A stretch of 32,916 nucleotides of DNA from Acidimicrobiales bacterium (GCA_003243955.1 QHCE01000064.1:1-32916); one strand, 5' to 3'. Counted from the first letter of the stretch, positions 1 to 8,036 are shown. The notes: a model not told the origin generated them from the sequence alone. Translations and numbers: made by a program.

Positions 1-275
1 CGCTGGCGCAGCAGATACGCCGACAGTCGCGCGACACTCGGCCCGTCACCGGCCAGCAGCACCTCGCCGCGTGCGACGAGGTGCTCGGCCGTGACCTGCA
101 GAGCGGTCGCGGCGAGGGCCTCCTTGCCGGTGAAGTGGTGATACATGCTGCCCTGCCCGGCGCCTGAGTGTTCGAGGATGGCGCGCGGGCTCGTCGCCGC
201 GTAGCCGCGGTCCCACAGCAGTGTCCGAGTGGCGTCGATCAACTTCTCGCGCGCTCCGTGCTCTGCTTCTCCCAC
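1..275 (-). CDS. TetR-family transcriptional regulator (3' part outside window)
   Basis: The minus strand reads from a GTG at 273-275 to the window edge, about 91 codons, so the ligand-binding C-terminus is missing. The N-terminal part is a typical TetR helix-turn-helix: an AREKLIDAT helix, a WDRGYAATS turn, and the hallmark GSMYHHFTGKEAL segment at about residues 42-54. Such proteins are DNA-binding repressors that often control a neighbouring gene and their own. An in-frame stop lies just upstream of the GTG, which supports this start. A short inverted repeat lies directly upstream, and a transposase remnant runs divergently. The inducer is unknown. Confidence 0.85.
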   Translation of the reverse strand, partial: MGEAEHGAREKLIDATRTLLWDRGYAATSPRAILEHSGAGQGSMYHHFTGKEALAATALQVTAEHLVARGEVLLAGDGPSVARLSAYLLRQ

Positions 276-284
276 GCGTACATA

Positions 285-302
285 CTAGTCGTTACAAACT
301 AG
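285..302. promoter_or_regulatory. Possible TetR operator
   Basis: CTAGT at 285-289 and ACTAG at 298-302 form a 5-bp inverted repeat with 8 bases between. It lies 10-27 bases upstream of the TetR start, where an autorepressor would bind. The size fits TetR half-sites, but the repeat is short and the assignment is inference. Confidence 0.35.
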
Positions 303-317
303 AAGTCACTAATTGGA

Positions 318-467
318 GTGGATATCCTCGCGCGGACGCTGGTCGAGCACGACGAGCGCGAGCTGGTCGCCTACAAGCGCGGCGCCACCCGCCTCGGATT
401 CGCGCTGATGCTGAAGTTCTTCGAGATCGACGCCCGCTTCCCGCGCCACGTCGGCGAGTATCCGCCA
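318..467 (+). pseudogene. Tn3-family transposase, N-terminal fragment
   Basis: From the GTG at 318 the first ~50 codons resemble the N-terminal domain (DUF4158) of Tn3-family transposases. The segments ERELVAYKRGATRLGFALML and KFFEIDARFPRHVGEYPP match the usual 'GATRLGFALLLKFF...GRFPR' pattern. After GEYPP the frame continues into Pro/Thr-rich sequence with no resemblance to the family, so more than 90% of the ~1000-residue enzyme is gone. No transposase catalytic residues remain. The fragment is divergent from the TetR gene, which may have been a passenger of the same element. Recognised from sequence pattern only. Confidence 0.6.
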
Positions 468-705
468 ACACCACAAACCATCACCGCCCACACCGAGCGT
501 CTCCAAGACAAAAAGGGGCAACGCAACCGGCCACGAACCACTGATTCCTTTATCCTGCAACGAAATCAGATGACTCTGGGCCACCTGCACCCCACCATCA
601 CACCCCCGACCACTGGTCCCACTGGCGACGACACCACCAAACCCACGCCCGGGCATGCCACTACCAGCGACAACACCTCAAACATCACAAGATGCGGCTG
701 TAGCA
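468..705. other. Gene-free stretch after transposase remnant
   Basis: Open frames exist on both strands, but their translations are Pro/Thr/Gly-rich, have no recognisable domain and no ribosome binding site. I see no gene, hairpin or repeat here. It is probably decayed mobile-element sequence downstream of truA. Confidence 0.5.
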
Positions 706-1581
706 CTAAAGGCTGCGCCTCTGTCTGGTGATCAAAGCTCGGGCCGCGAGCTCCTCCGGTTCGGGGTAGTCCACACGCACCAGAGTTAACCCATGCGCCG
801 GAGCCACCGTAACCGAACTGGCACGCTCGGTCAGTCTCAACAGCTCACCTGGCCAGTCGGCCTCCCGTCGGCCCTCGCCCACCGCTATCAGTGCCCCTAC
901 CAGGCTCCGCACCATGGAGTGGCAGAACGCATCGGCCGCAACGTGAGCTACCAGAATGTCCTCGGTCTCAGCAGGCGCGGGGTCAGTAGGCTCTCTGCGC
1001 CACTCCAACTGTTCTAAACAACGAATCGTACTTGCCAGTGGCCGGCGTCGACAGAACGCTGCAAAATCATGCTCTCCTAATATTTCCTTGGCTGCTTCAT
1101 TCATGGCTATTTGATCCAGGCGGTGCGGCCAGCTCAATGTGTCCCAGCGCCGAAGTGGCGTGCTGCCGTGTGGCGCATCGGCAATGCGATAACGATAATG
1201 CCGGCGCAACGCGGCGAAACGGGCATGAAAGTCGTTCGTCACCGCTGTGATCCGATGCACCCGGATGTCTGGCGGAAGCGCTCGATTGAGTCTTTTTAGC
1301 AGCGAATCAGCGGGGTATCCAGAGCACACCGCTTCAGGCACATCGATGTGCGCTACCTGCCCCGTGGCGTGCACACCAGAATCTGTCCGCCCAGCCACGG
1401 TGAGCGTCACCGGAGTCCGCAGGATTACCGACAGCAGCTCGGTTAAAACCCCTTGCACTGTGCGCTGATCACGTTGGCGCGCCCAGCCAGAGAAATGTGT
1501 GCCGTCGTAGCTCAGATCTAGACGCAGTCGCACCAACGGCGCAGCTGCTGTCTCTGTGAAATTGATACTCCTCACCCCCAT
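706..1581 (-). CDS. truA: tRNA pseudouridine(38-40) synthase TruA
   Basis: TruA isomerises U38-U40 in the anticodon arm of many tRNAs. The N-terminal LRLDLSYDGTHFSGWARQ and the catalytic-Asp loop AGRTDSGVHATGQVAH (Asp at about residue 67) are clear. The C-terminal half has FCHSMVRSLVGALIAVGEGR, also typical. The length of 291 aa is slightly above the usual 250-280. The ATG at 1581 has no strong Shine-Dalgarno sequence; an internal GTG at about codon 17, right before the conserved block, is an alternative. In many actinobacteria truA directly follows rplQ; here about 2.3 kb with three other genes lies between them. Confidence 0.95.
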   Translation of the reverse strand: MGVRSINFTETAAAPLVRLRLDLSYDGTHFSGWARQRDQRTVQGVLTELLSVILRTPVTLTVAGRTDSGVHATGQVAHIDVPEAVCSGYPADSLLKRLNRALPPDIRVHRITAVTNDFHARFAALRRHYRYRIADAPHGSTPLRRWDTLSWPHRLDQIAMNEAAKEILGEHDFAAFCRRRPLASTIRCLEQLEWRREPTDPAPAETEDILVAHVAADAFCHSMVRSLVGALIAVGEGRREADWPGELLRLTERASSVTVAPAHGLTLVRVDYPEPEELAARALITRQRRSL

Positions 1582-1659
1582 GATCTACTCAATGTAACTC
1601 CGCATGCTCTTAAACGAACTGTTCAGTGGCGTCAACTGCACTTAACGCTCTTGGCTCGC

Positions 1660-1672
1660 TACCCTAAGACCT
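1660..1672 (+). promoter_or_regulatory. Possible -10 element for a leaderless transcript
   Basis: TACCCT at 1660-1665 fits the loose actinobacterial -10 pattern TAnnnT and lies 7 bases before the GTG at 1673. There is no ribosome binding site before this GTG, so transcription could begin at the start codon itself, as is common in actinobacteria. No good -35 box is visible. Confidence 0.25.
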
Positions 1673-2848
1673 GTGACTACCCCGTTTTCGACGCCCGCGC
1701 CATCGGGGCGTCACTCTGCTCCTGACGACAGCCACGCGTCCGCGCGACTTCCTGTGCCCAGCTGGGGAGTACCAAGTGCACCGCCGGCTCAAGCTATACC
1801 CACACCAGCGCTGCCTCAGCAGGCTTCGGCTGGGGGTTTCGCAGCGCAGCTGAGGACGGCCGCACGGCGAGCATCAGTCGCGGGTTCAGCCCGAGTGCCG
1901 CCCCGACCCGAACCCGCACAGCTCGACGCCGGGCCACCCCTTCCTCCGCTATACGCCACGGCCATGCCTGGTAACCCATTGGCGCTGTATCAGCCCCAGC
2001 CTTATCCACTCCCAGCTCCCTCATCAGCAGCGCCTATCTATGAATCAGAGCAGTACCCGGTAGAACAACCATGGGCTACCCCAATAGCACAGGCAGTTCA
2101 GAACTTCGCCGATGACAGTTCAGCTAATGAATACGACGCTAGTGAGGGTGATTCCGTACAGGATGTCCTATGGCGGCGAATCACCCTGGGCACCGCTGGC
2201 ATGCTGATTGTAGTGGTCTCCGTTGCGATCACGTTGTTGGTCACTCACAGCTCGGAATCCAAAACTGACAACGCCGTTGCGATCCCTCCCGGGCCAGCCG
2301 GCCCCACTGTTAGCCTGGCAACCCGCGAGCAAGACCCCATCCCGCTCACCGTGAAAGAAGTGTTTCCGACCAAGGCGCTGCAGCTTGGAAAGGTGCGCTA
2401 CGAAGTGCTGGCGAGCGAAGAAGTCAAAGGCTGCCCAGAGACGGTAAACGGCAACGCCGCTGCCACCTTGCGGAGTCTAGACTGCACTCAAGTGATCCGA
2501 GCTGCGATCACCGATCCCGATCGCAAGTTTCTGATCACCGCTGGAATTTTGAATCTAGCCAAGGCTGAGGACGTCGACGCTCTAGCCCAAGTGCTGCGCA
2601 GCGCCGGCGGCGGCAACTTCGACATGATTGTACCGACGAGTATGAGCGTAGAGGCTGCCCAAGCACGGCCGCTGCATTTCTCCCGCAATGGGCACTACTT
2701 GACGTTCACCACCGGTGTACCGATCAAGATTAAGCCAGGTGAAAACATTTTTGAAAACGCTCAGCTCTCCCAGGCGCTGAACATCACCCGGGTGCTTACG
2801 ACCAACGCGTTAGACCGCCGCGAGCTTGGTGCTGGCGTCGGCCACTGA
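1673..2848 (+). CDS. Pro-rich single-pass membrane protein, function unknown
   Basis: This 391-aa protein has no family that I recognise. Residues 1-160 are Pro/Ala/Ser/Gln-rich, low in complexity and lack a signal peptide. One hydrophobic helix lies at about 171-191 (GTAGMLIVVVSVAITLLV). Residues 192-391 would be outside the cell if the N-terminus is cytoplasmic. The outer domain looks folded, has two cysteines (Cys254 and Cys271) that could form a disulfide, and includes the segments PLTVKEVFPTKALQLGKVRY and FSRNGHYLTFTTGVPIKIKP. The architecture fits an actinobacterial envelope protein. It starts with GTG and is divergent from truA. Confidence 0.75.
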   Translation: MTTPFSTPAPSGRHSAPDDSHASARLPVPSWGVPSAPPAQAIPTPALPQQASAGGFAAQLRTAARRASVAGSARVPPRPEPAQLDAGPPLPPLYATAMPGNPLALYQPQPYPLPAPSSAAPIYESEQYPVEQPWATPIAQAVQNFADDSSANEYDASEGDSVQDVLWRRITLGTAGMLIVVVSVAITLLVTHSSESKTDNAVAIPPGPAGPTVSLATREQDPIPLTVKEVFPTKALQLGKVRYEVLASEEVKGCPETVNGNAAATLRSLDCTQVIRAAITDPDRKFLITAGILNLAKAEDVDALAQVLRSAGGGNFDMIVPTSMSVEAAQARPLHFSRNGHYLTFTTGVPIKIKPGENIFENAQLSQALNITRVLTTNALDRRELGAGVGH

Positions 2849-3026
2849 CTGAACTTCACGGGTTTGATGCCGCATTACTCTAAGTTCGGTAGGGTGGCGC
2901 ATGCCCAAGAAGATCGGCTCTCGCTCTGCGTGAGCGCACTCCCGAGGCAATCCATTTACGAACCGAGGCCAGCACAACCTCGAAGGATCCATTATTCCTT
3001 TTCGTTCTGGTGTTCCCCAAGAGAGC
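2849..3026. other. Convergent spacer
   Basis: 178 bases between the stops of the membrane protein and the HxlR regulator. Only a very short GCTC-TGC-GTGAGC-type hairpin near 2925 is visible. There is no convincing gene or intrinsic terminator. Confidence 0.4.
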
Positions 3027-3365
3027 TCACTGGGGGTTGGTTCGGTCGCGGTACCAGCGACCCCACGCCTGTAGTCGGTCGGCTATGTCGTGCAGGCTCT
3101 CTCCGATTTCGGTGACTGAGTATTCGACTTTGGGCGGAACTTGTGCGTATACGGTGCGTAACACCAGACCGTCGGTTTCTAGTTCGCGCAGTTGCCGTGT
3201 CAGCATGCGTGGGGTGATGCCAGACATCGTTCGGTGAAGTTCCCCGAACCGTTGGGTACCGAGGAGCAGATGTCGGAGGATCACCAGTTTCCACTTCCCA
3301 CCTAGGACCTCCATAGCGGCTTCGACGGTGCACTCCTCAGCCAGCTCGTTGATCCGGGGATGCAT
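3027..3365 (-). CDS. HxlR-family winged-helix regulator
   Basis: 112 aa from the ATG at 3365. That ATG has GGAG eight bases upstream, whereas a longer in-frame start would add 28 residues foreign to the family. HxlR proteins are one-domain winged-helix dimers. The hallmarks are visible: ECTVEAAMEVLGGKWKLVIL (Cys at about residue 12), then the recognition region LHRTMSGITPRMLTRQLREL, and the wing with the VEYSVTEIGESL signature. Cys12 is at the place used as a redox or electrophile sensor in some members. The gene is divergent from the RidA-like gene 95 bases away, a layout that suggests direct control of it. Confidence 0.9.
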   Translation of the reverse strand: MHPRINELAEECTVEAAMEVLGGKWKLVILRHLLLGTQRFGELHRTMSGITPRMLTRQLRELETDGLVLRTVYAQVPPKVEYSVTEIGESLHDIADRLQAWGRWYRDRTNPQ

Positions 3366-3460
3366 GAAATGTCTCCGTTCATCTCGGTATACAAGTTGAT
3401 AGTAGAGCACAATAAATGCCGTACTTGACGCTGGCTTACATACTGGCAAGGATCTATTTT
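3366..3460. promoter_or_regulatory. Divergent HxlR / RidA-like promoter region
   Basis: 95 bases between two diverging starts, the place for two promoters and an HxlR operator. TTGACG at 3425-3430 could be a -35 box toward the RidA-like gene, but no clear -10 follows at the right distance. AAGGA at 3448-3452 is its ribosome binding site and fixes its start at 3461. A weak CAAGT/ACTTG inverted repeat spans the middle. Confidence 0.35.
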
Positions 3461-3850
3461 ATGAGCCTGAGACAGCGTGTGACGCATGATCCTGACTGGT
3501 ATGAGCCGTACGGTATCTCGCTCGCGATTAGGGCGAACGACCTGATCTTCGTCTCTGGCCAGGCAGGTATCGATGAAACCGGCCGCACGGTCGGGGCCGG
3601 CGACTTCGAGGTGCAGGCCCGACGGGCGTTCGCGAATCTGGCAACAGTGCTGGAACAGGGCGGCAGCAGCCTGGCCGATGTCGTGAAGGTGACGATCATG
3701 GTGACCGATATGAGCTACCTGGACCTGATCGTCAGGCTGCGTGTGGAGTTTTTCACTCAGCCCTACCCGGCCGATACGCTGCTTCAGGTGGCCGGTTTGG
3801 CGCAATCGGACTGGCTGATCGAAATCGATGCCGTAGCACTCGTACGCTGA
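3461..3850 (+). CDS. RidA-like (YjgF/YER057c/UK114) protein lacking the catalytic Arg
   Basis: 129 aa, the usual size of this trimeric family. Visible are the IFVSGQAGIDETGRTVGAGD strand-turn and FEVQARRAFANLATVLEQGG, typical of Rid proteins. Archetypal RidA deaminates reactive enamine/imine intermediates and needs an Arg in a PARSxV-like loop (Arg105 in E. coli). Here that loop reads YPADTLLQVAGL, with Asp in place of Arg, so the classic activity is unlikely. The Glu of the IEIDAVA strand is kept. The start at 3461 is supported by AAGGA eight bases upstream. It is divergent from the HxlR regulator, its probable controller, and converges on rplQ with 22 bases between. Confidence 0.88.
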   Translation: MSLRQRVTHDPDWYEPYGISLAIRANDLIFVSGQAGIDETGRTVGAGDFEVQARRAFANLATVLEQGGSSLADVVKVTIMVTDMSYLDLIVRLRVEFFTQPYPADTLLQVAGLAQSDWLIEIDAVALVR

Positions 3851-3872
3851 CCGTTCCCAGGCCAAGCAGGAG

Positions 3873-4463
3873 CTATTTGACCTCGTCCGCGGGCTTTTCC
3901 AGCGCGGCATCTTCAGCTGTAATGTGCTCAGCGCCATCGCTGTTTTTTCCGACAATGGCCGAATTCTCGGCCGTATCGGTCTCCTCTGGAGCCTCCCGCT
4001 GCGCGTTCTCAGCCTGCTCTCCGGCGAGCGCCGCCACAGAGTCATGAGTTCGGGCCTGCTTCACCCGGCGAGCACGCGCGGCATCGGACTTGACCACTGG
4101 AGCAACCACATCAGTGATCAGCTCAATCACAGCCATCGACGCATTGTCGCCCTGGCGTGGCTCAAGCTTGACGATCCGCGTGTATCCACCTGGCCGCTGC
4201 GCATACCGCGGGCCAATATCAGTGAACAGCTGATGCACCACGTCTTTGCGCCGCACTACTGTGAGCACCCTGCGACGTGCATGCATGTCACCCCGCTTAG
4301 CAAATGTGATCAGCTTCTCCGCCAACGGACGCAGTCGTTTAGCTTTAGTAAGCGTGGTGGTGATACGGCCATGCTCAAACAACGCAGAAGCCAGATTGGC
4401 CAACATCAGCCGCTCATGGGCTGGGCTACCGCCGAGGCGAGGACCCTTAGTGGGTGTAGGCAT
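3873..4463 (-). CDS. rplQ: 50S ribosomal protein L17
   Basis: L17 lines the peptide exit region of the 50S subunit. The start [20 protein letters not shown] is standard, and GAAGGAG lies eight bases upstream of the ATG at 4463. The core takes about 120 residues; residues ~120-196 are an Ala/Glu/Asp-rich, disordered-looking tail, so the protein (196 aa) is well above the ~120 of E. coli. It is the last gene of the long minus-strand ribosomal run. The spacer to rpoA is 160 bases and holds copy A of the hairpin-nested repeat. Confidence 0.96.
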   Translation of the reverse strand: MPTPTKGPRLGGSPAHERLMLANLASALFEHGRITTTLTKAKRLRPLAEKLITFAKRGDMHARRRVLTVVRRKDVVHQLFTDIGPRYAQRPGGYTRIVKLEPRQGDNASMAVIELITDVVAPVVKSDAARARRVKQARTHDSVAALAGEQAENAQREAPEETDTAENSAIVGKNSDGAEHITAEDAALEKPADEVK

Positions 4464-4529
4464 GGGACGTACTCCTTCAGTGCTACGCAATTACACAATA
4501 ATGTGCTAAATAGTTTAGCTGAGATCGTT

Positions 4530-4617
4530 TGCCATTAAGTTCCTGCCAAGGCCGCAGGAGCCGCCGCGTGCTTGAGGCACGCAAGGTGACGAGAACGCGG
4601 GCAGGGGCTTCATGGCA
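4530..4617. repeat. Hairpin-nested intergenic repeat, copy A
   Basis: The 62-bp core is 4543-4604 and starts CTGCCAAGGCCGCAG. It ends GACGAGAACGCGGGCAG, and its termini CTGCC/GGCAG pair. Inside is a GCGTGC / GCACGC stem (4566-4571, 4577-4582) with a 5-base loop. Outside is a locus-specific stem TGCCATTAAG (4530-4539) / CTTCATGGCA (4608-4617), 9 of 10 paired. Three unpaired bases on each side join the two stems. It sits between rpoA and rplQ and reads in the same direction as copy B. Confidence 0.88.
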
Positions 4618-4623
4618 GCGAGC

Positions 4624-5646
4624 TCACAGTTGTTCGGTCTCGGCGTAATCCTCTTGTTCGTCGGCGTCTTCGGCGTAGTTCTCTACCGCTTTTGCGGGAT
4701 CGAATCCGGGAGGGGAATCCTTAAGCGCAAGGCCCATGGTCGCAATCTTAGCTTTGACTTCATCGATGGATTTCGCACCAAAGTTACGAATATCCAGCAG
4801 ATCGGCCTCACTGCGCGACAGCAGTTCACCTACAGTATGAATACCCTCGCGCTTAAGGCAGTTGTAAGAACGCACAGTTAAATCGAGATCCTCTACCGGG
4901 AGCGCAAGGTCCGCGGCCATCGCTGCGTCTACTGGCGAGGGACCAACCTCAATTCCTTCAGCTTGCTCATCGAGTTCGCCGAACAATCCGAACAGCTCCA
5001 CCAACGTGTGACCCGAAGAAGCTACCGCGGTAGCGGGATTCTGCGCTGGCTTGGTTTCCACATCAACGATCAGCTTGTCAAAGTCAGTGCGCTGCTCAAC
5101 ACGCGTGGCCTCAACCTTGTAGGTCACCTTCAGCACAGGAGAGAAAATTGAGTCAATCGGTATGCGTCCGATTTCGGAGTTAGACTGCTTGTTCTGCGAT
5201 GCAGAAACATAGCCACGGCCGCGTTCGACCGTAAGCTCCATGTCCAAACGACCCTTATCGTTCAATGTAGCAAGGTGAAGGTCGGGATTAGCAACGGTAA
5301 CGCCGGAGGGAGCGTTGACGTCGGCAGCAGTGACATCACCAGGGCCTTGTTTGCTGATGGTCAGCGAAACTGGTTCGTTGGATTCCGAAGCGACGGTAAG
5401 CTCTTTGAGGTTCAAGATCAACTCGGTGACATCTTCCTTCACACCGGGGATCGTGCTGAATTCATGCAGCACGCCATCGATCTTGATGCTGGTCACGGCC
5501 GCGCCGGGAATGGACGACAGCAGAGTGCGGCGAAGCGAATTACCCAATGTGTAACCGAAGCCTGGCTCCAGTGGCTCAATGATGAACTGGGAGCGAGTGG
5601 GGCTGAGTTTTTCCTCGGCAAGTGTTGGCCGCTGTGTGATGAGCAT
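4624..5646 (-). CDS. rpoA: DNA-directed RNA polymerase subunit alpha
   Basis: RpoA dimerises to nucleate RNA polymerase assembly, and its C-terminal domain contacts UP elements and activators. The N-terminal domain shows [20 protein letters not shown] and [21 protein letters not shown]. The C-terminal domain shows the helix-hairpin-helix-like [20 protein letters not shown] and [19 protein letters not shown]. The 340 aa length is normal for actinobacteria. AAGGAG lies six to seven bases before the ATG. It is flanked by a long perfect hairpin toward rpsK and by repeat copy A toward rplQ. rpsD is absent from the rpsK-rpoA gap. Confidence 0.98.
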   Translation of the reverse strand: MLITQRPTLAEEKLSPTRSQFIIEPLEPGFGYTLGNSLRRTLLSSIPGAAVTSIKIDGVLHEFSTIPGVKEDVTELILNLKELTVASESNEPVSLTISKQGPGDVTAADVNAPSGVTVANPDLHLATLNDKGRLDMELTVERGRGYVSASQNKQSNSEIGRIPIDSIFSPVLKVTYKVEATRVEQRTDFDKLIVDVETKPAQNPATAVASSGHTLVELFGLFGELDEQAEGIEVGPSPVDAAMAADLALPVEDLDLTVRSYNCLKREGIHTVGELLSRSEADLLDIRNFGAKSIDEVKAKIATMGLALKDSPPGFDPAKAVENYAEDADEQEDYAETEQL

Positions 5647-5731
5647 CTACTTCTCCTTTAGAGACGTGGGCGTCCACTATTTGACGCCACGAAACAACTA
5701 CTTTTCCCTTAATACAGTGGTGCGTGAAAAC

Positions 5732-5772
5732 GCTTGATCTCCTAAACGCGGGGGGTGCTTAGGAGATCAAGC
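5732..5772. terminator. Perfect 14-bp hairpin between rpsK and rpoA
   Basis: GCTTGATCTCCTAA (5732-5745) and TTAGGAGATCAAGC (5759-5772) pair perfectly around a 13-base G-rich loop. It begins four bases after the rpsK stop. In the direction of transcription it is followed by GTTTTC, a weak T run, so it could attenuate or terminate before rpoA, or be a processing site. It resembles the outer stems of the repeat copies but holds no repeat. Confidence 0.6.
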
Positions 5773-5776
5773 TGTG

Positions 5777-6193
5777 TTAAACGCGGCGACGCTTGGGTGG
5801 GCGGCAGCCATTATGCGGGGTGGGACTCACGTCGGAGATCGACGCAACCTCAAGGCCAGCTTGAGTCAAGGAACGAATTGCCGTTTCACGACCCGATCCT
5901 GGACCCTTGACGAAGACCTCTACCTTACGCATGCCGTGTTCCATAGAGCGTCGCGCGGCGGCCTCCGCGGTCATCTGCGCGGCGTAGGGAGTGGACTTAC
6001 GCGAACCCTTGAATCCGACTTGGCCAGAGGAAGCCCAAGCAATAACGTTACCGGAAACGTCAGTGACTGACACAATGGTGTTGTTGAACGTGCACATGAT
6101 GTGCGCGTGACCATGGTTGACGTTTTTCTTTTCTTTACGCCGGACCTTGGTGGCTCCGCCGCGCGAAGTGGCGGACCGAGAAGTGGCAGGCAT
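5777..6193 (-). CDS. rpsK: 30S ribosomal protein S11
   Basis: S11 forms part of the 30S platform next to the mRNA exit. The 138-aa protein begins [21 protein letters not shown] chose the ATG at 6193 because AAGGAGAG lies ten bases upstream; the longer frame would add 11 residues across that site. The core [20 protein letters not shown] and the C-terminal [15 protein letters not shown] are standard. rpsM lies 98 bases upstream. Confidence 0.97.
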   Translation of the reverse strand: MPATSRSATSRGGATKVRRKEKKNVNHGHAHIMCTFNNTIVSVTDVSGNVIAWASSGQVGFKGSRKSTPYAAQMTAEAAARRSMEHGMRKVEVFVKGPGSGRETAIRSLTQAGLEVASISDVSPTPHNGCRPPKRRRV

Positions 6194-6291
6194 GGACGGA
6201 CAACTCTCCTTGTGAACAACTGACATCTATGGCGCAGCTGGTTTATCCCGAGACTGCGTACTGCCGAAGCAGCATGTGGATTTATACCGCT

Positions 6292-6675
6292 TTACTTCTT
6301 GCCGACCTTCTTTTTCCCAGCGACAGTCTTCTTGTGCCCTTTACGAGTACGAGCATTTGTCTTGGTTCGCTGGCCATGCACCGGTAGGCCGCGACGGTGA
6401 CGGATTCCCTGGTAGCAGCCAATCTCTACCTTTCGTCGGATGCATCCCTGCACCTCACGGCGTAGATCACCTTCGATAACCAGGCCCGATTCGCTGATGA
6501 ACTGGCGCAGCGTGTTGACCTCATCATCGCTGAGGTCTTTGACTCGAGTGTCGGGGTTAATGTCGGCTGCCGCAAGCACCTTCTTGGAGGTTGGGCGCCC
6601 AATGCCAAAAATGTAGGTAAGAGCGATCTCCACACGCTTATCACGTGGGATGTCTACACCGGCGATACGTGCCAT
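6292..6675 (-). CDS. rpsM: 30S ribosomal protein S13
   Basis: S13 sits in the 30S head, contacts the P-site tRNA and forms bridges to the 50S subunit. The start [20 protein letters not shown], the helix-two-turn-helix with [14 protein letters not shown], and the tail [20 protein letters not shown] are all typical, as is the length (127 aa). The Lys-rich C-terminus [15 protein letters not shown] would reach toward tRNA. GGAG lies eleven bases before the ATG, and rpmJ ends 22 bases upstream. Confidence 0.98.
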   Translation of the reverse strand: MARIAGVDIPRDKRVEIALTYIFGIGRPTSKKVLAAADINPDTRVKDLSDDEVNTLRQFISESGLVIEGDLRREVQGCIRRKVEIGCYQGIRHRRGLPVHGQRTKTNARTRKGHKKTVAGKKKVGKK

Positions 6676-6697
6676 AGCTGGGCTGTCTCCTTAACCT

Positions 6698-6811
6698 TTA
6701 ACCTTGCCGCTGCTTGTGGCGCGGGTTCTCACAAATAACCATGACGCGCCCATGGCGACGAATCACACGACATTTTTCACATATTTTTTTTACGCTGGGT
6801 TTAACCTTCAC
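6698..6811 (-). CDS. rpmJ: 50S ribosomal protein L36 (zinc-ribbon form)
   Basis: A 37-codon gene with a GTG start, easily overlooked because of its size. It begins [20 protein letters not shown] and ends [10 protein letters not shown]. The zinc ligands are Cys11, Cys14, Cys27 and His32, so this is the zinc-dependent (C+) form that binds 23S rRNA. Its place between infA and rpsM is the standard one. Bacteria that also keep a zinc-free L36 copy usually repress it by Zur; no second copy is in this window. Confidence 0.95.
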   Translation of the reverse strand: MKVKPSVKKICEKCRVIRRHGRVMVICENPRHKQRQG

Positions 6812-6821
6812 GGCTACGACC

Positions 6822-7043
6822 TTACTTGTAGCGGTAGACGATGCGACCTCGGGACAGGTCATAGGGGGAGAGCTCAACGACTACTCGATCCGAAGGCAAG
6901 ATACGGATATAGTGCTGCCGCATTTTGCCACTGATATGAGCGAGCACCAAGTGACCGTTTTCCAGCTCAACTCGAAACATTGCGTTGGGAAGTGCTTCGT
7001 TGACCGTGCCTTCGACCTCGATGGCCCCGTCTTTCTTCGGCAT
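6822..7043 (-). CDS. infA: Translation initiation factor IF-1
   Basis: IF-1 covers the 30S A site during initiation. The 73-aa protein is one S1/OB-fold domain with [20 protein letters not shown], then [20 protein letters not shown] and [18 protein letters not shown] lies only two to three bases before the ATG, a short spacing. The 115 bases to map upstream could hold a separate promoter, but no clear boxes are seen. rpmJ follows after 10 bases. Confidence 0.98.
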   Translation of the reverse strand: MPKKDGAIEVEGTVNEALPNAMFRVELENGHLVLAHISGKMRQHYIRILPSDRVVVELSPYDLSRGRIVYRYK

Positions 7044-7158
7044 GTCCTCCGCAATTCTGAGTTTGGTACTGGTGGCTGTGGGCGTCAGCTTTGCTCAGAA
7101 GCCACACAACTATTAGCGCTTAGCTTACGCAATCGCTCACCGGTATAAGCACCCGGGG

Positions 7159-7992
7159 TCAGCCTTGACAAAGACCGCTTGCGGCCTCCCCGAGTTGAGC
7201 GCTGCCACCATCGGGCTGGGTAAGTACAAAAACGCCATCTTCGGTGAGCGCGAACGTGTGCTCGGTATGTGCGGCAGCCGACCCATCCTTGCTAACTACG
7301 GTCCAGCCATCGGCGAGTTCACGAGTGGACGCCGAACCTAGCGTGATCATTGGCTCGATTGCCAGCACTGTGCCCGTGGCTAGCAGCGGACCTCGACCTG
7401 CTTTTCCGTAATTGGACAGATATGGATCTTCATGCAATCGGGTGCCGATCCCGTGTCCGCCATAGCCGCGCACTATGCCGTAACGGTCAGAGTTGCCCTG
7501 CTTGTTCGCCGCGTGCTTAACCGCGCGCTCTACGGCGGCGCTGATATCGCTGAGGTGGCCGCCCACTTTCGCGGCGGCAATACCCGCCCACATCGCATCG
7601 GTACAGACCTCAATCAGCCGCGCCAACTGGGGTCGCACCTCCCCTACAGGTACCGTAATTGCCGAGTCACCATGCCAACCATCGACAATGGCACCGCAGT
7701 CGATGGAGACCATATCTCCATCGCGAAGCACCCGGCGCGCGCTCGGAATTCCATGCACAATCTCCTCGTTCACTGAGGTGCACAGTGTGGCTGGAAAGTC
7801 GCGGTAGCCCAAAAACGAAGGTTTGGCACCAGCGTCGGTGATGCAGCTGTAGGCGGCATCGTTTAGTTCAGCAGTGCTCACACCCGGCGCCACCAGCCCG
7901 CGAACCACCGCGAGCGCGCCGGCCACTACTAGGCCGGCCTCGCGCATCAGGCCGATCTGCTGCGAAGTTTTCAGCGATTCAATCTGTTCCAT
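7159..7992 (-). CDS. map: Type I methionine aminopeptidase
   Basis: MAP removes the initiator Met from nascent proteins. The dimetal ligands are all present: Asp102 (SIDCGAIVDGW), Asp113, His184 (GGHGIGTRLHEDP), Glu217 (LAIEPM) and Glu248 (HTEHT), with substrate His84 in EIVHGIP (numbers count from a TTG four codons upstream of the chosen start). I chose the ATG at 7992; TTG (8004) and GTG (7998) are alternatives, and none has a strong ribosome binding site. The chosen form is 277 aa. It lies between adk and infA, as in other actinobacteria. Confidence 0.96.
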   Translation of the reverse strand: MEQIESLKTSQQIGLMREAGLVVAGALAVVRGLVAPGVSTAELNDAAYSCITDAGAKPSFLGYRDFPATLCTSVNEEIVHGIPSARRVLRDGDMVSIDCGAIVDGWHGDSAITVPVGEVRPQLARLIEVCTDAMWAGIAAAKVGGHLSDISAAVERAVKHAANKQGNSDRYGIVRGYGGHGIGTRLHEDPYLSNYGKAGRGPLLATGTVLAIEPMITLGSASTRELADGWTVVSKDGSAAAHTEHTFALTEDGVFVLTQPDGGSAQLGEAASGLCQG

Positions 7993-8036
7993 GGTCACAC
8001 TCAACCAGCCCGGTAAAAGGTCCGGGGCTCAGGGCC

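Noticed and set aside
309-656. Long minus-strand open frame opposite the Tn3 stub
   Set aside because: No ribosome binding site, no domain, and it runs antisense through the recognisable transposase fragment; composition is typical of a shadow frame.
3924-4538. Plus-strand 204-codon frame opposite rplQ
   Set aside because: Antisense to a clear L17 gene; no domain and no start signal.
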